Counted from the stretch's first letter, positions 31,956 to 41,555 are shown. The stretch: DNA of 64,000 nt from Dehalococcoidales bacterium (GCA_041656115.1 JBBAED010000001.1:62001-126000); one strand, 5' to 3'. Made by a program: numbers and translations. Notes: a model not told the origin generated them from the letters alone.

Positions 31956-33461
31956 TTAAGATTTAGCTCTTAAAAACCCTCGTATGTAATCCAATGCCCC
32001 GATTCTGTCCGCTATTTCTCCCGATGCCTGCGCTTCCCTGACGGTTTCAAGGAGTTCGCCTATCTGCGGCCCCGGCGTAAGACCGAATTCGCGCATAATT
32101 TCATTGCCGTTAATTATGGGCGGCAAACTGATTTTACTTTCTTGTTCTTGATGTTTTTGAAGAATATATTTTACGGCAGCGGTATGCTGTTTCCAATTTT
32201 CGATATCGAGTGTGGGGCCGCGCGCCGCCAAATGATCTGCCAGGGTAAAATAAAGGGTATCGATAGCTACGTCCCCAACATCGCGGAAATAACGGTAGAT
32301 GGCATGGTCGGTAACAATCCCCATTTGCGTCATTTGAGTCGGGCGCAAGTGATGCTTGGTAATCTTTTCGACTATTTTGGTTTCCTTATTGCTAAAACGT
32401 AAGCGTTCCATTATTTCAAAAACCATCGGGGCGCCTTCTTTGGGGTGTCCAAAGAAACGAATCCTGCCGTTTTCGTCAATAAACTTCATTTTCGGTTTGG
32501 CAATATCATGCAGCAGGGCGGTTAGCTTGAGCAAAATCAGCCGCGTGCTTGAGCCGCCGACCTTTGCGTTAAAATAGCTTTCCGTTTCCGCCGATTGCGG
32601 TACGAAATGAATTGCTTCACTGTTATATTCCCATTTTTCTTTTCCGAGAATATGCCCGATGGCGTCAATTGTTTTAACGGAATGGATAAAGACATCCCAA
32701 TAATGTTCGCTCGGTTGCTCTAAGCCTTTGGAGGGGATAAGCTCCGGTATAACGGCGCTGACAAGCCCCAGTTCTTCCGTGTAAAGGAACAAATCCCCCG
32801 TTTGGGGCAGTGCCAGCAGTTTAAGCAGTTCTTCCCTTATTCTTTCTCCGGAAACGCTGCTTATGAGTTGGCATTCTTTTTTTATCCTTGTTTCCGTTTC
32901 GGGCTCAATCTTAAAGTTTAATTCGGTTGCCAATCTTACAGCCCTTAAAAGCCTGAGCGGGTCTTCTTGAAAAGATTTAGCGCTAACCGCTCGTAAAACC
33001 TTTTTAGCGATATCGCCAAGCCCGTTGAAAGGGTCGATAATATCCGAACCGCTTATCTTGCTGCCGGCAAGCTCCAGCGGAACGGCCATTGCATTGACGG
33101 TAAAATCACGCCTTAATAAATCGTCCGTTAAGGTATTTTTAATTGCTGATATATCAACGTGGTATAGTTTGCCTGTTTTTGTATCCGCCGGCATAATGCG
33201 GGTGGTTCTGTTTTCTTTATCGAAAGGAACATATTTCCCGTTTAGCAGTTCGGCTAGCTTGGGGGCAGATTCCTGTGGGTCGGCATCGGTTATAATATCA
33301 ATATCATCAATCGGCCTCCTCAAAATGCCGTCACGTATCACCCCGCCGACAAGATAGCCCCGGATATTATTCTCTTTGAGGCAGTTTGTGATTATGCCGA
33401 GCGTGTGAGAAAGCGCTTGATTTACGGTGAAGCTGTATTGTTTATTACCTGATGCGGTCAT
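31956..33461 (-). CDS. cca: tRNA nucleotidyltransferase / poly(A) polymerase-family protein with HD domain
   Basis: Class II nucleotidyltransferase. The head domain shows GYLVGGVIRDGILRRPIDDIDII with the catalytic DxD, then DLLRRDFTVNAMAV and the helical neck/body; an HD hydrolase domain follows (LLKLTALLHDIAKPKMKF, KHHLRPTQM). CCA addition is needed here because the tRNA-Ala gene lacks an encoded CCA. The start is uncertain: the ATG at 33461 (501 residues) is preferred because a TATAAT lies only about 15 bases upstream, inside the extension that would start at 33497. Confidence 0.88.
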   Translation of the reverse strand: MTASGNKQYSFTVNQALSHTLGIITNCLKENNIRGYLVGGVIRDGILRRPIDDIDIITDADPQESAPKLAELLNGKYVPFDKENRTTRIMPADTKTGKLYHVDISAIKNTLTDDLLRRDFTVNAMAVPLELAGSKISGSDIIDPFNGLGDIAKKVLRAVSAKSFQEDPLRLLRAVRLATELNFKIEPETETRIKKECQLISSVSGERIREELLKLLALPQTGDLFLYTEELGLVSAVIPELIPSKGLEQPSEHYWDVFIHSVKTIDAIGHILGKEKWEYNSEAIHFVPQSAETESYFNAKVGGSSTRLILLKLTALLHDIAKPKMKFIDENGRIRFFGHPKEGAPMVFEIMERLRFSNKETKIVEKITKHHLRPTQMTQMGIVTDHAIYRYFRDVGDVAIDTLYFTLADHLAARGPTLDIENWKQHTAAVKYILQKHQEQESKISLPPIINGNEIMREFGLTPGPQIGELLETVREAQASGEIADRIGALDYIRGFLRAKS

Positions 33462-33576
33462 AAGCAAACTATACATTATAAATATAAATGTACGCAAGAA
33501 AAGATAAAGCGCCGAAGTATGTTGCAGGGGGTTATTTTACATTTTGGATTTAATGCGCCAAAACCGCGTGTTTTCT

Positions 33577-36000
33577 CTAAAGCATTCCCAGCGGGTCAAC
33601 GTCGATAATCCAGCCTTGGGGAATGTCTACTTTTGAAAGTAGAGCATGCAGTTTGCGTCCCCTTAATATTATTTGCCAACGATATCTGCCGCGCAGCCTT
33701 TGAATAAAGGCGGGGGCCGGTCCTAAAATATCAATCCCGAACATTCCGGAAGCCTCTGTTTCCAAAAGGAGCTGTTTTTTCATTTGCCCGGCTTCTCTGG
33801 CACAAATCGTGTCGTTAACATGGGTATAGGTCATCTTGATTAAATCGGAAAAAGGCGGGTTTTTGAGTTCTCTTCTGTATTCTATTTCTTGGTCATAAAA
33901 GGCTTTATAGTCGTGGTTTACGGTGGCCTGTATGGCATAGTGTTCGGGGGTATAGGTTTGAATAACAACCTTTCCCTCTGCTTCACCGCGTCCGGCGCGC
34001 CCCGCCACTTGCGAGATTAATTGAAAGGTTCTTTCCCCGGCCCTGAAATCAGGTAAATTCAATCCTGTATCGGCAATTATAACGCCGACCAGTGTCACGT
34101 TCGGTAAATCCAATCCTTTAGCGACCATTTGCGTACCGATTAAAATATCGGCCTTACGGTTTTTAAAACTCTCCAAGATATCTTTATGAGCGTCTTTCTT
34201 TTTGGTGCTGTCGCTATCCCAGCGCAGGGTTTTGGCATTGGGGAAAACAATTTTTGTTTCCTGTTCCAATTTCTGTGTTCCCAGCCCCAAGTATTTGATT
34301 CGCGTACTGCCGCACACCGGGCAGGTCTTGGGTGGTTGTTTTCTGTAATTGCATTGGTGGCAAAGCAGGGAATCGCCGTATGAGTGATAATTTAAGCTGA
34401 CATTACAGTGGGGGCATTGAAGGATTTTACCGCAATCGCGGCATTGCACAAAGGTATTTGTACCGCGGCGGTTAAAAAAGAGAATAACCTGCTCCCGTTT
34501 TTCGAGTGCGTTATTTATTTCGGATACCAAAAGGCGGCTGAATATGCCGCTGTTACCGGCTTTTAACTCTTCTCTTAAATCAACAACCTCAACCTTTGGC
34601 AGTGGAGAACCCTCGTTGGGGGTGACCCTTTCCGGCATCTCTAAAAGCTTGTACTTTCCGTTTAAGGCCTTAAAATATGAGGTTACATCGGGGGTGGCAC
34701 TGCCCAAAACTACGGTTGCTTGAAACTGTTTGGCAATTTCTAAGGCAACATCTCTGGTATGATAGCGCGGCGAGTTATCTTGTTTGTAGGTCCACTCATG
34801 CTCCTCATCTATAATAATCAGGCCTATTTGTGGTTGCGGGGCAAATATTGCGCTGCGCGCCCCGATTACAACATCAAACTCACCGTTTTGGATTTGGTGC
34901 CATTGGTCAAATTGTTCGCCCAGTGAAAGTTTACTGTGCATAACAGCGACACGGTAGGGGAAACGTGAAGCAAACCTTTCAATTGCTTGCGGGGTTAGCG
35001 CAATTTCGGGAACCAGTACTATCGCCCGTTTCCCCAGCTTAATCGCCTCGGCAATCGCATGCATGTAAACCTCTGTTTTACCGCTGCCGGTTACTCCGTG
35101 CAGTAAAAACGTATTGCTTTCAGGTTTAACAAGGCTCTCGCGGATTGCCTCAAAAGCAATTTGTTGCCGCGTTGTCAGTTTTAACGGTGCGGATTGTTGG
35201 ATATCGTTATATGAAAACGGCTGCCGTTTAACATCCGATTCCTGAATCCGAATAAGACCTTTTTGCGCCAAGGTTTTGATTGCTTCGGTTTGGCAATTGG
35301 TTTGCTTGCGTATTTCCGCCAGTGTTGCGCTGCCGGTTTCCGTTAAAAATTCAAGGATTTGGGCTTGCCTGACGGCTCTGCCGGCGTACAAACGCCGTAT
35401 CTCTTCCTGGGCGGTTACTTTATCAACCGCCGGTTCGGCAATCAGCTCTTTTTTGGGTTTTATTCTTACCGGTGCCGTTTCGTATTTCTTGTTAATTAAA
35501 TTACGTGCCGCCAACTGCCCGATAACCGTGCGCGCGAGCCTAATCCCAAGCAATTTTTCAAGTTCCTTAACCGGTGTTTGGTCTTGTTTCTTTAAAAAAT
35601 TAACAGCTTCCGTTTGCGGTTTGGTAAGGTTTGAGACGGTATCAATATCAATATCGTCGGCAAATTGGAGATAGGTAATTGTTCTTCGTTCAAAGCCGGG
35701 GGGCAGCATTGTAGCCAGCGCGTCAAAAAGGGGGCAAAGATAGTACTCGCTAATCCGGCGGGCAAGTTCCAATTGTTGGGGCGAAAGTATTAGAGGCGGT
35801 TCTGCCGCTCTGTTGATATCACGGGTTTCGTTAACGGCGGGAATTTTACCGACTGAAATAACTATGCCTTGCAGTGTTTTACTGCCGAAAGGAACCCAAA
35901 CGGCTTGCCCCGGAGAAATCTCCATCCCGTCGGGAATAGAATAGCTGAACGTTTGATTGTAGTAGATCGGTGAATTAACACAGACTTCGGCGTAAGACAA
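33577..36000 (-). CDS. priA: Primosomal replication restart helicase PriA
   Basis: PriA reloads the replisome at stalled forks. The 807-residue protein has the N-terminal 3'-DNA-binding domain (YNQTFSYSIP), Walker A GVTGSGKTEVY, Walker B DEEH, and eight Cys in two interleaved zinc sites (CRDCGKILQCPHC and CHQC...CPVC) within the helicase core, then GTQMVAKGLDLPNV. The start is TTG with a GGAG site 7 bases upstream. It is separated from rplS by a terminator. Confidence 0.96.
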   Translation of the reverse strand: MSYAEVCVNSPIYYNQTFSYSIPDGMEISPGQAVWVPFGSKTLQGIVISVGKIPAVNETRDINRAAEPPLILSPQQLELARRISEYYLCPLFDALATMLPPGFERRTITYLQFADDIDIDTVSNLTKPQTEAVNFLKKQDQTPVKELEKLLGIRLARTVIGQLAARNLINKKYETAPVRIKPKKELIAEPAVDKVTAQEEIRRLYAGRAVRQAQILEFLTETGSATLAEIRKQTNCQTEAIKTLAQKGLIRIQESDVKRQPFSYNDIQQSAPLKLTTRQQIAFEAIRESLVKPESNTFLLHGVTGSGKTEVYMHAIAEAIKLGKRAIVLVPEIALTPQAIERFASRFPYRVAVMHSKLSLGEQFDQWHQIQNGEFDVVIGARSAIFAPQPQIGLIIIDEEHEWTYKQDNSPRYHTRDVALEIAKQFQATVVLGSATPDVTSYFKALNGKYKLLEMPERVTPNEGSPLPKVEVVDLREELKAGNSGIFSRLLVSEINNALEKREQVILFFNRRGTNTFVQCRDCGKILQCPHCNVSLNYHSYGDSLLCHQCNYRKQPPKTCPVCGSTRIKYLGLGTQKLEQETKIVFPNAKTLRWDSDSTKKKDAHKDILESFKNRKADILIGTQMVAKGLDLPNVTLVGVIIADTGLNLPDFRAGERTFQLISQVAGRAGRGEAEGKVVIQTYTPEHYAIQATVNHDYKAFYDQEIEYRRELKNPPFSDLIKMTYTHVNDTICAREAGQMKKQLLLETEASGMFGIDILGPAPAFIQRLRGRYRWQIILRGRKLHALLSKVDIPQGWIIDVDPLGML

Positions 36001-36042
36001 AACGCGCTCCCATTAAATGATACGGAGGTCAATTATGTTAAT

Positions 36043-36079
36043 AAAAACGGCAGGTCTCGTATTTTTTGGAAACCTGCCG
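36043..36079 (-). terminator. Intrinsic terminator after rplS
   Basis: An 8-bp stem (CGGCAGGT / ACCTGCCG) with a 16-base loop, followed on the minus strand by TTTTT. It ends the trmD-rplS transcript before priA. Confidence 0.75.
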
Positions 36080-36089
36080 CTTTATTACT

Positions 36090-36437
36090 TTATTGTACGC
36101 GTCTTTCTTTGATACGGGCGGCTTTACCGCTTAAGTTGCGCAGATAGTACAACTTGGCTCTTCGCACTCTTCCGTGCCGTGTAACCTCAACCTTGGCAAC
36201 CAGAGGAGATAAGAACTGGAAGGTTCTTTCCACCCCGACACCGTGCGTTACACGTCTGACGGTAAAGCTGCCGCCATCGGCTTTGCGGCATATTTTGATA
36301 ACCAGGCCCGTAAATATCTGGATACGTTCCTTGTCGCCTTCCTTGATACGGTTATGTACTTTGACGGTATCACCGGGAGCCAACTCGGGAATATCCGGGT
36401 TGTGTTTAATTTCTTCAATTAGTGATTTAACATTCAT
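36090..36437 (-). CDS. rplS: 50S ribosomal protein L19
   Basis: L19 sits at the 30S-50S interface. The 115 residues show the full family pattern: PELAPGDTVKVHNRIKEGDKERIQIFTGLVI, GVGVERTFQFLSPLV and RHGRVRRAKLYYLRNLSGKAARIKE. It follows trmD on the same strand, the usual order; rpsP and rimM, normally upstream of trmD, are absent here. Confidence 0.97.
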   Translation of the reverse strand: MNVKSLIEEIKHNPDIPELAPGDTVKVHNRIKEGDKERIQIFTGLVIKICRKADGGSFTVRRVTHGVGVERTFQFLSPLVAKVEVTRHGRVRRAKLYYLRNLSGKAARIKERRVQ

Positions 36438-36520
36438 TATTAATAGAACTCCTTAGCCCCTTAATTAAAACATTATCGGAGAAATTTTTCAAGTTTATTA
36501 TGTACGAAGAAACGCGCCAA

Positions 36521-37279
36521 TTATTTCCACTCTTTTTTGGGTGGTTTTTTCGCTTTTTCTTTTATTTTTAACGGTTCGGCGGGGTCGATTCCGGCTTTGT
36601 TCAGCAGTTCGGGACGCCGCTTGGCGGTTTTTAAGATTGATTGTTCGCGGCGCCACTTGGCAATCTCGCCGTGATTTCCTGAAAGTAATATTTCGGGGAC
36701 TTCCAAACCCTTAAAAACAGCCGGTCTGGTATATTGCGGGTATTCCAATAACCCGTCGGAATGGGAATCGTCTTTAGCGGATTCCTCGGAACCGAGCACA
36801 CCGGGGATAAGCCTGGTTACCGCGTCTACAATTACCAAGGCCGCCGGTTCTCCGCCGCTTAAAACATAATCCCCGATACTGATTTCGTCGGTTGCCAGGT
36901 TGGTGTGTACGCGCTCGTCAATCCCTTCGTAATGTCCGCAGATTATAATCAGCCGGTCGTATTCGGCCAGCTCCTTGGCAATTTCCTGCGAAAAAAGCCG
37001 CCCTCGGGGGGTGGTTACTATTATTGATAGCTTTTTATTTTTATCTTCCGCCCCGATAATATTTTCAACCGCTTCGAAAATCGGCTCCGGCTTCATTACC
37101 ATACCGGCGCCTCCCCCGTAAGGGTAGTCGTCCGTAACATGGTGTTTGTCATAGGTGTAATCGCGGATATTCCAAACGTTAAAATCAATTATTTGGTTGC
37201 TAACGGCGCGTTTAAATATCCCTGTTGCCGCAAAATCTTCAAACATTTGAGGGAAAAGCGTCATTATGTCGATTCTCAA
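36521..37279 (-). CDS. trmD: tRNA (guanine-N1-)-methyltransferase TrmD
   Basis: TrmD methylates G37 next to the anticodon, preventing frameshifts. SPOUT-knot motifs are visible: MRIDIMTLFPQMF at the start, YGGGAGMVMKPEPIFEA, the SAM-binding IICGHYEGIDERV and SIGDYVLSGGEPAALV. The start is set at the TTG giving MRIDIM, which has GGAG 7 bases upstream and matches the family; the frame extends six codons more. 252 residues. Forms an operon with rplS. Confidence 0.96.
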   Translation of the reverse strand: MRIDIMTLFPQMFEDFAATGIFKRAVSNQIIDFNVWNIRDYTYDKHHVTDDYPYGGGAGMVMKPEPIFEAVENIIGAEDKNKKLSIIVTTPRGRLFSQEIAKELAEYDRLIIICGHYEGIDERVHTNLATDEISIGDYVLSGGEPAALVIVDAVTRLIPGVLGSEESAKDDSHSDGLLEYPQYTRPAVFKGLEVPEILLSGNHGEIAKWRREQSILKTAKRRPELLNKAGIDPAEPLKIKEKAKKPPKKEWK

Positions 37280-37410
37280 TCGGTTTCTCCGTATCAATAT
37301 TGTTAGGTGTAATCCGTCGTTTGCCGCGGGGGCGGACGAGCTTTATTTTACCATAAAAAGATTTATAAGAAAGAATTATTGATTAATTTTCAAAAAAAGG
37401 TTCTAAAGTA

Positions 37411-37441
37411 TTGACAAATAGAGGTCTGAATGTAGTAGAAT
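37411..37441 (+). promoter_or_regulatory. Candidate mraZ promoter
   Basis: TTGACA at 37411 with TAGAAT at 37436 (19-base spacer) or TAGTAG at 37433 (16-base spacer). It lies directly before the MraZ boxes. Confidence 0.55.
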
Positions 37442-37475
37442 GGTAAAAAGTGGTAGAAAGTGGGGGAAAAAGGGA
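37441..37475 (+). promoter_or_regulatory. MraZ-binding repeats
   Basis: Four pentamers with an exact 10-base period: TGGTA, TGGTA, TGGGG and AGGGA, each followed by a five-base A-rich spacer. MraZ is known to bind tandem TGGGN repeats with this spacing to repress its own operon. Two more TGGGG runs follow near 37491-37505. Confidence 0.7.
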
Positions 37476-37545
37476 AGGTTTAAACCCTTTGTGGGGCTTG
37501 GGTGGGGGAAAATAAAAAAACGTAGTAAACAGAAGGTTAGTTAAC

Positions 37546-37989
37546 ATGTTTTTTGGCGAGTTCGGATACAGAATGGATGAGAAAGGCAGGATTCCCCTGC
37601 CGCCGCGTTTTAGGGCGCAATTGAAAGACGGGTTGGTTTTAATCCCCGGCGTAGACAGTTGCATCACGGCGTATACCATGCCCGAATGGGCAAAAATCTC
37701 CGAATCGCTTAACAGCAAAAACGGGATAACCCCCAGTAGGCTTAGACAGCTAAACAGGGCCTTGTTCTCCAATGCTTTTCATCTCAATGTTGACGGACAG
37801 GGTAGGATCAGCTTACCGGTGCAGTTAAGAGAGCACGCCGGAATTGAAGAAGAAGTAATTGTGGTCGGTGCCAACAATTATTTGGAATTATGGAATAAGG
37901 TTGCTTGGGAAAACGAAAAGGCCAGCAGCCGTGAAAAAATGTGGGATATTATCGAAAGCATGGAAGAGAACAGAGAGGCCGATAGGTGA
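37546..37989 (+). CDS. mraZ: Transcriptional regulator MraZ
   Basis: DNA-binding repressor at the head of the division cluster. Two AbrB-like SpoVT domains are present, each with a DxxGRIxLP motif: MDEKGRIPLPPRFRAQL near residue 10 and VDGQGRISLPVQLREHA near residue 83. The 147-residue length is normal. Direct-repeat operators lie upstream. The TGA stop shares its A with the rsmH ATG. Confidence 0.96.
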   Translation: MFFGEFGYRMDEKGRIPLPPRFRAQLKDGLVLIPGVDSCITAYTMPEWAKISESLNSKNGITPSRLRQLNRALFSNAFHLNVDGQGRISLPVQLREHAGIEEEVIVVGANNYLELWNKVAWENEKASSREKMWDIIESMEENREADR

Positions 37990-39023
37990 TGAGGTCGTAT
38001 AAAGTACATGTTCCCGTTATGCTGCAAGAGGTTATCGACGGCTTAGCCGTACAACCCGGCGGGCGTTACATTGATTGTACCGCGGGAACCGGCGGACACT
38101 CCGCCGCAATAATGAAATACAGTTCCCCGGGCGGTCAGCTTTTGGGGATTGATGCCGATCCGATTGCGGTTGAGGCGGCACGCAAAAGGCTTGTCGGTTA
38201 CGGTAATTCCGTTGTAATCGAAAACGATAACTTTGTTAATCTGGAAAAGGTTTGCAATAAATATGAATTCAAGCCGGTTCACGGCATATTATTGGATCTC
38301 GGCATTTCTTCGTTGCAACTCGACAGAAGCGGCCGGGGTTTCAGTTTCCAGTATGCCGCACCTTTGGATATGAGATTTAGCCCCGAGCAAGAGGTTACGG
38401 CGGCTGATATCGTTAATACTTATTCCGAAGAGGAACTGGCACGTATAATCAGAAACTACGGTGAAGAACCGAGAAGCAACCGAATTGCCGGGCGCATTGT
38501 CAGCGAGCGTCCGTTTACGACAACCGTAGAGCTGGCCAAAACAATCGAACGCGCGGTCGGGTTTAAAAGGGGCAAGATTCATCCGGCAACAAAAACGTTT
38601 CAGGCGTTAAGGATTGCGGTTAACGATGAACTCGCGCACCTTGAACAAACCTTAAAACAAGCCGTTAACCTGTTGGGTTACGGCGGCAGGCTGGTTGTAA
38701 TTACCTATCATTCCCTTGAGGACCGTATCGTAAAGCAGTTTATGCAGCACGAAGCCAAAGATTGCATCTGTCCGCCGGAAGCGATGGTTTGCAATTGTTT
38801 ACATTCGGCTGTTTTGAAGTTGATTAATAAAAAAGTAATTACTCCTTCTCTGGAAGAAATAAGCCAAAATCCGCGCAGCCGCAGTGCCAAGCTGAGAATT
38901 GCCGAGCGCACCGAGGCCCGTTTGGAGCAGGGCGGGATAGAGGAAAAGAAATCCAATCCTTGTAAAAACGATAACTTTTGGCAAAAACCTTCGATGATGA
39001 AGGATGTTTGTGACGTTCTTTAA
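37989..39023 (+). CDS. rsmH: 16S rRNA (cytosine-1402-N4)-methyltransferase
   Basis: RsmH/MraW methylates C1402 in the ribosomal P site. The SAM-binding motif is YIDCTAGTGGHSAAI, followed by LLDLGISSLQLDRSGRGFSF, PATKTFQALRIAVNDEL and VITYHSLEDRIVKQF, all diagnostic. 344 residues; a C-terminal tail of about 35 residues (from ERTEARLEQGG) is extra. The ATG at 37989 is used instead of the GTG one codon earlier. ftsL, ftsI and mur genes, which usually follow, are absent. Confidence 0.96.
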   Translation: MRSYKVHVPVMLQEVIDGLAVQPGGRYIDCTAGTGGHSAAIMKYSSPGGQLLGIDADPIAVEAARKRLVGYGNSVVIENDNFVNLEKVCNKYEFKPVHGILLDLGISSLQLDRSGRGFSFQYAAPLDMRFSPEQEVTAADIVNTYSEEELARIIRNYGEEPRSNRIAGRIVSERPFTTTVELAKTIERAVGFKRGKIHPATKTFQALRIAVNDELAHLEQTLKQAVNLLGYGGRLVVITYHSLEDRIVKQFMQHEAKDCICPPEAMVCNCLHSAVLKLINKKVITPSLEEISQNPRSRSAKLRIAERTEARLEQGGIEEKKSNPCKNDNFWQKPSMMKDVCDVL

Positions 39024-39132
39024 CTTTGTAAATCAGTACTGCCATGATCTCTGATAACGGGGGTCCGGTGTATGGGAAAAATAAAAATAAAATAACTAAT
39101 AAGTAAATAAAAACAAGGAGAGGAGGAACCAG

Positions 39133-40350
39133 ATGAGTAAACGATCTATAATAGCTTCGATTGATGTTGGCACTACTAAAATCTGCACCACCATTGCCGA
39201 AACAACCGGTAACGGTGATGTTTATGTTGTCGGTGTTGGGATTACCCCTTCAAGCGGTTTGCATAAAGGGTTAGTTGTCAATATAAACGAAGCCAAAGAG
39301 GCGATTCGAAGTTCGGTCAGAAAGGCGGAGCAGTCCTGCAATTATAAGATTGAGTCGGCATACGTCGGCGTTACAGGCAGGCATGTGGATTCGGTAAATA
39401 ATACAGGGGTGGTGGCGATAACCCGCAATGACAGGCTGGTTAGGCCGGATGACTTGAAAAGGGTCCTTTCGAGCGCTCAGGGGATTAAAGTCCCCAATGA
39501 CAGAAAACTTTTACATGTGATTCCCCGCGGCTACTCCGTCGACGGACAGGCGGGCGTCAAAAACCCCGTCGGTATGTACGGCTACAGATTAGATGTCGAA
39601 ACACATATTATTACTGCTGCCGCAACATCAATTCAGAACTTGGTCAAATGTGTCAGAGGCATCGGCCTTGATATCGATGACCTGGTGCTTGAACCGTTAG
39701 CTTCCGGTGAAGCCGTTCTCTCGGAAGATGAAAAGCAGGTCGGTGTCGTCCTTGCCGATATCGGCGGCGGTACAACCGATATTTGTATCTTTAAAGACGG
39801 CAGTATTTGGCACAGTGCAATCTTACCGGTTGCCGGTTATCAGCTAACGCGCGATATTGCTATCGGTCTCGGGTTACCGTTCGAGGTTGCCGAAGAAATG
39901 AAGCGCCGCTACGGTAGTGTTATGCCGGTCTATGAAAGCAAGATTAATGCCAACAGCCCGATTTCAGAAGACGGACACGGCGTTTCCTATAACGACCTGT
40001 GCGATATTATCAGAGCCAGAGTTGAAGAAATTTTAAGACTTACCCTCCTTGAGATGCCCGGATCGGATTATGAGTCGCTCGTACCGGCAGGTTTGGTACT
40101 TACCGGCGGCAGCTCTAACCTCTCGGGGATTGAGGTTCTCGGACGCGATATCTTAAAACTCCCCGTTAGAGTAGGGTTACCCAACCGTGTATCCGGAATT
40201 ACGGATTCACTTAACGATCCTGCATACGCAACAAGCGTCGGGTTGCTTTTGTGGGGCGCCAAAAACCAGAATACCAAAAAATGGAAGGGCAACTGGTTTA
40301 AGGACAGAATGAAACAAGTTACCAGCAAGCTGGTACAAATATTTAAATAA
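39133..40350 (+). CDS. ftsA: Cell division protein FtsA
   Basis: Actin-like membrane tether of the Z-ring. ATPase-fold motifs are SIDVGTTKICTTIAE (phosphate 1), VVLADIGGGTTDICIFKDG (phosphate 2) and LVLTGGSSNLSGIEVL (adenosine). The C-terminus, WFKDRMKQVTSKLVQIFK, is an amphipathic helix that would bind the membrane, as in other FtsA proteins. 405 residues. An AAGGAGAGGAGG site precedes the ATG. It lies 110 bases after rsmH with no division or wall gene between. Confidence 0.96.
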   Translation: MSKRSIIASIDVGTTKICTTIAETTGNGDVYVVGVGITPSSGLHKGLVVNINEAKEAIRSSVRKAEQSCNYKIESAYVGVTGRHVDSVNNTGVVAITRNDRLVRPDDLKRVLSSAQGIKVPNDRKLLHVIPRGYSVDGQAGVKNPVGMYGYRLDVETHIITAAATSIQNLVKCVRGIGLDIDDLVLEPLASGEAVLSEDEKQVGVVLADIGGGTTDICIFKDGSIWHSAILPVAGYQLTRDIAIGLGLPFEVAEEMKRRYGSVMPVYESKINANSPISEDGHGVSYNDLCDIIRARVEEILRLTLLEMPGSDYESLVPAGLVLTGGSSNLSGIEVLGRDILKLPVRVGLPNRVSGITDSLNDPAYATSVGLLLWGAKNQNTKKWKGNWFKDRMKQVTSKLVQIFK

Positions 40351-40383
40351 AATTAAGAATATAAGAAGGGTAGGAGGATAAAA

Positions 40384-41517
40384 ATGGCTAAGACAAGTTT
40401 TGTACCAAATCCGGCAAAAATTAAAGTTATCGGCCTTGGCGGCGGTGGCTGTAATGCCGTTACCCGCATGGTCAGGGAAGAAATTCAGGGCGTTGAATTT
40501 ATAGCAATGAACACCGACGCGCAGGCACTGGCTATAACGGAAGCCCCCATCAGAATTCAGCTCGGAGAAAAATTAACTCGCGGGCTTGGTGTTGGCGGAG
40601 ACCATCTCAAGGGTCAGAAAGCAGCGGAAGAGAATAAGGACGAATTAAAAGACCTTATTACAGGGGCCGATATGGTCTTTATCACCGCAGGCATGGGCGG
40701 CGGTACCGGAACCGGTTCCGCATCCGTAGTGGCCGAAGTTGCCAAGGAGAGCGGAGCTCTTACGATTGCGGTGGTTACCAAACCGTTCACTTTTGAAGGC
40801 GCACATCGCACCGAGGTTGCTAAAGACGGTATCGCCAAATTGTTACCGAAGGTTGATACCCTTATTATCATCCCCAACGACAGATTACTTGACCTCTGCG
40901 ATCAGAAAACCGGCGTTGACAGCGCCTTTAAGATGGCAGATGATGTTTTACGCCACGGCGTACAGGCGATTTCCGAAGTTATTACCGTCCCCGGCGTAAT
41001 TAACCTTGACTTTGCCGATGTAAAAGCGGTTATGAAAGATGCGGGTCCGGCTTGGATGTCCATCGGACGCGGCACCGGCAAGAACCGTGCGGTTGATGCA
41101 GCCAAAGAAGCGCTGGCCAGCCCGTTACTGGATGTAACCATTGACGGCTCAAAGGGTGTTCTCTTTAATGTTGTCGGCGGTACCGATCTTTCACTCTATG
41201 AAGTCAATGAGGCGGCGGAAGTAATCAGACAGGCAGTTGATGCCGATGCCAATATTATCTTCGGTGTAGCCACCGATCCGAGTATGGGCAGCGATGTCAG
41301 GATTACTCTTATTACCACCGGCTTTGTTACCAAGACAGAGTTCTCCGATTCAACCGAGGAAGATGAAATCACCAAGCAATTGAAGAACATCAGGACCGAG
41401 GACGAATTGGATATCCCGACGTTTATCAGACAGCCGCTCTATAAAAAACAGCAGGTTGTTACTCCGGTTGACAGGATTGTCCATAACGAAAGAAAAACCA
41501 GGATGTGGTTTCAATAA
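40384..41517 (+). CDS. ftsZ: Cell division GTPase FtsZ
   Basis: Tubulin-like GTPase that forms the Z-ring. The GTP-binding GLGGGGCNAVTRM, the signature AGMGGGTGTGSASVVAEVAK and the synergy-loop region around NLDFADVKAVM are all present. 377 residues. The conserved FtsA-binding peptide, DIPTFIR at about residues 343-349, is not at the extreme end as usual but is followed by 28 basic residues ending MWFQ; the linker before it is short (about 20 residues). Follows ftsA by 33 bases. Confidence 0.97.
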   Translation: MAKTSFVPNPAKIKVIGLGGGGCNAVTRMVREEIQGVEFIAMNTDAQALAITEAPIRIQLGEKLTRGLGVGGDHLKGQKAAEENKDELKDLITGADMVFITAGMGGGTGTGSASVVAEVAKESGALTIAVVTKPFTFEGAHRTEVAKDGIAKLLPKVDTLIIIPNDRLLDLCDQKTGVDSAFKMADDVLRHGVQAISEVITVPGVINLDFADVKAVMKDAGPAWMSIGRGTGKNRAVDAAKEALASPLLDVTIDGSKGVLFNVVGGTDLSLYEVNEAAEVIRQAVDADANIIFGVATDPSMGSDVRITLITTGFVTKTEFSDSTEEDEITKQLKNIRTEDELDIPTFIRQPLYKKQQVVTPVDRIVHNERKTRMWFQ

Positions 41518-41555
41518 TTCGATTTAAAAGTCAATCGGATAAATAAGACTTAATA

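Noticed and set aside
37383..37772. 129-codon minus-strand frame over the mraZ promoter and start
   Set aside because: Antisense to mraZ and its operator; low-complexity Pro/Phe sequence created by the repeats.
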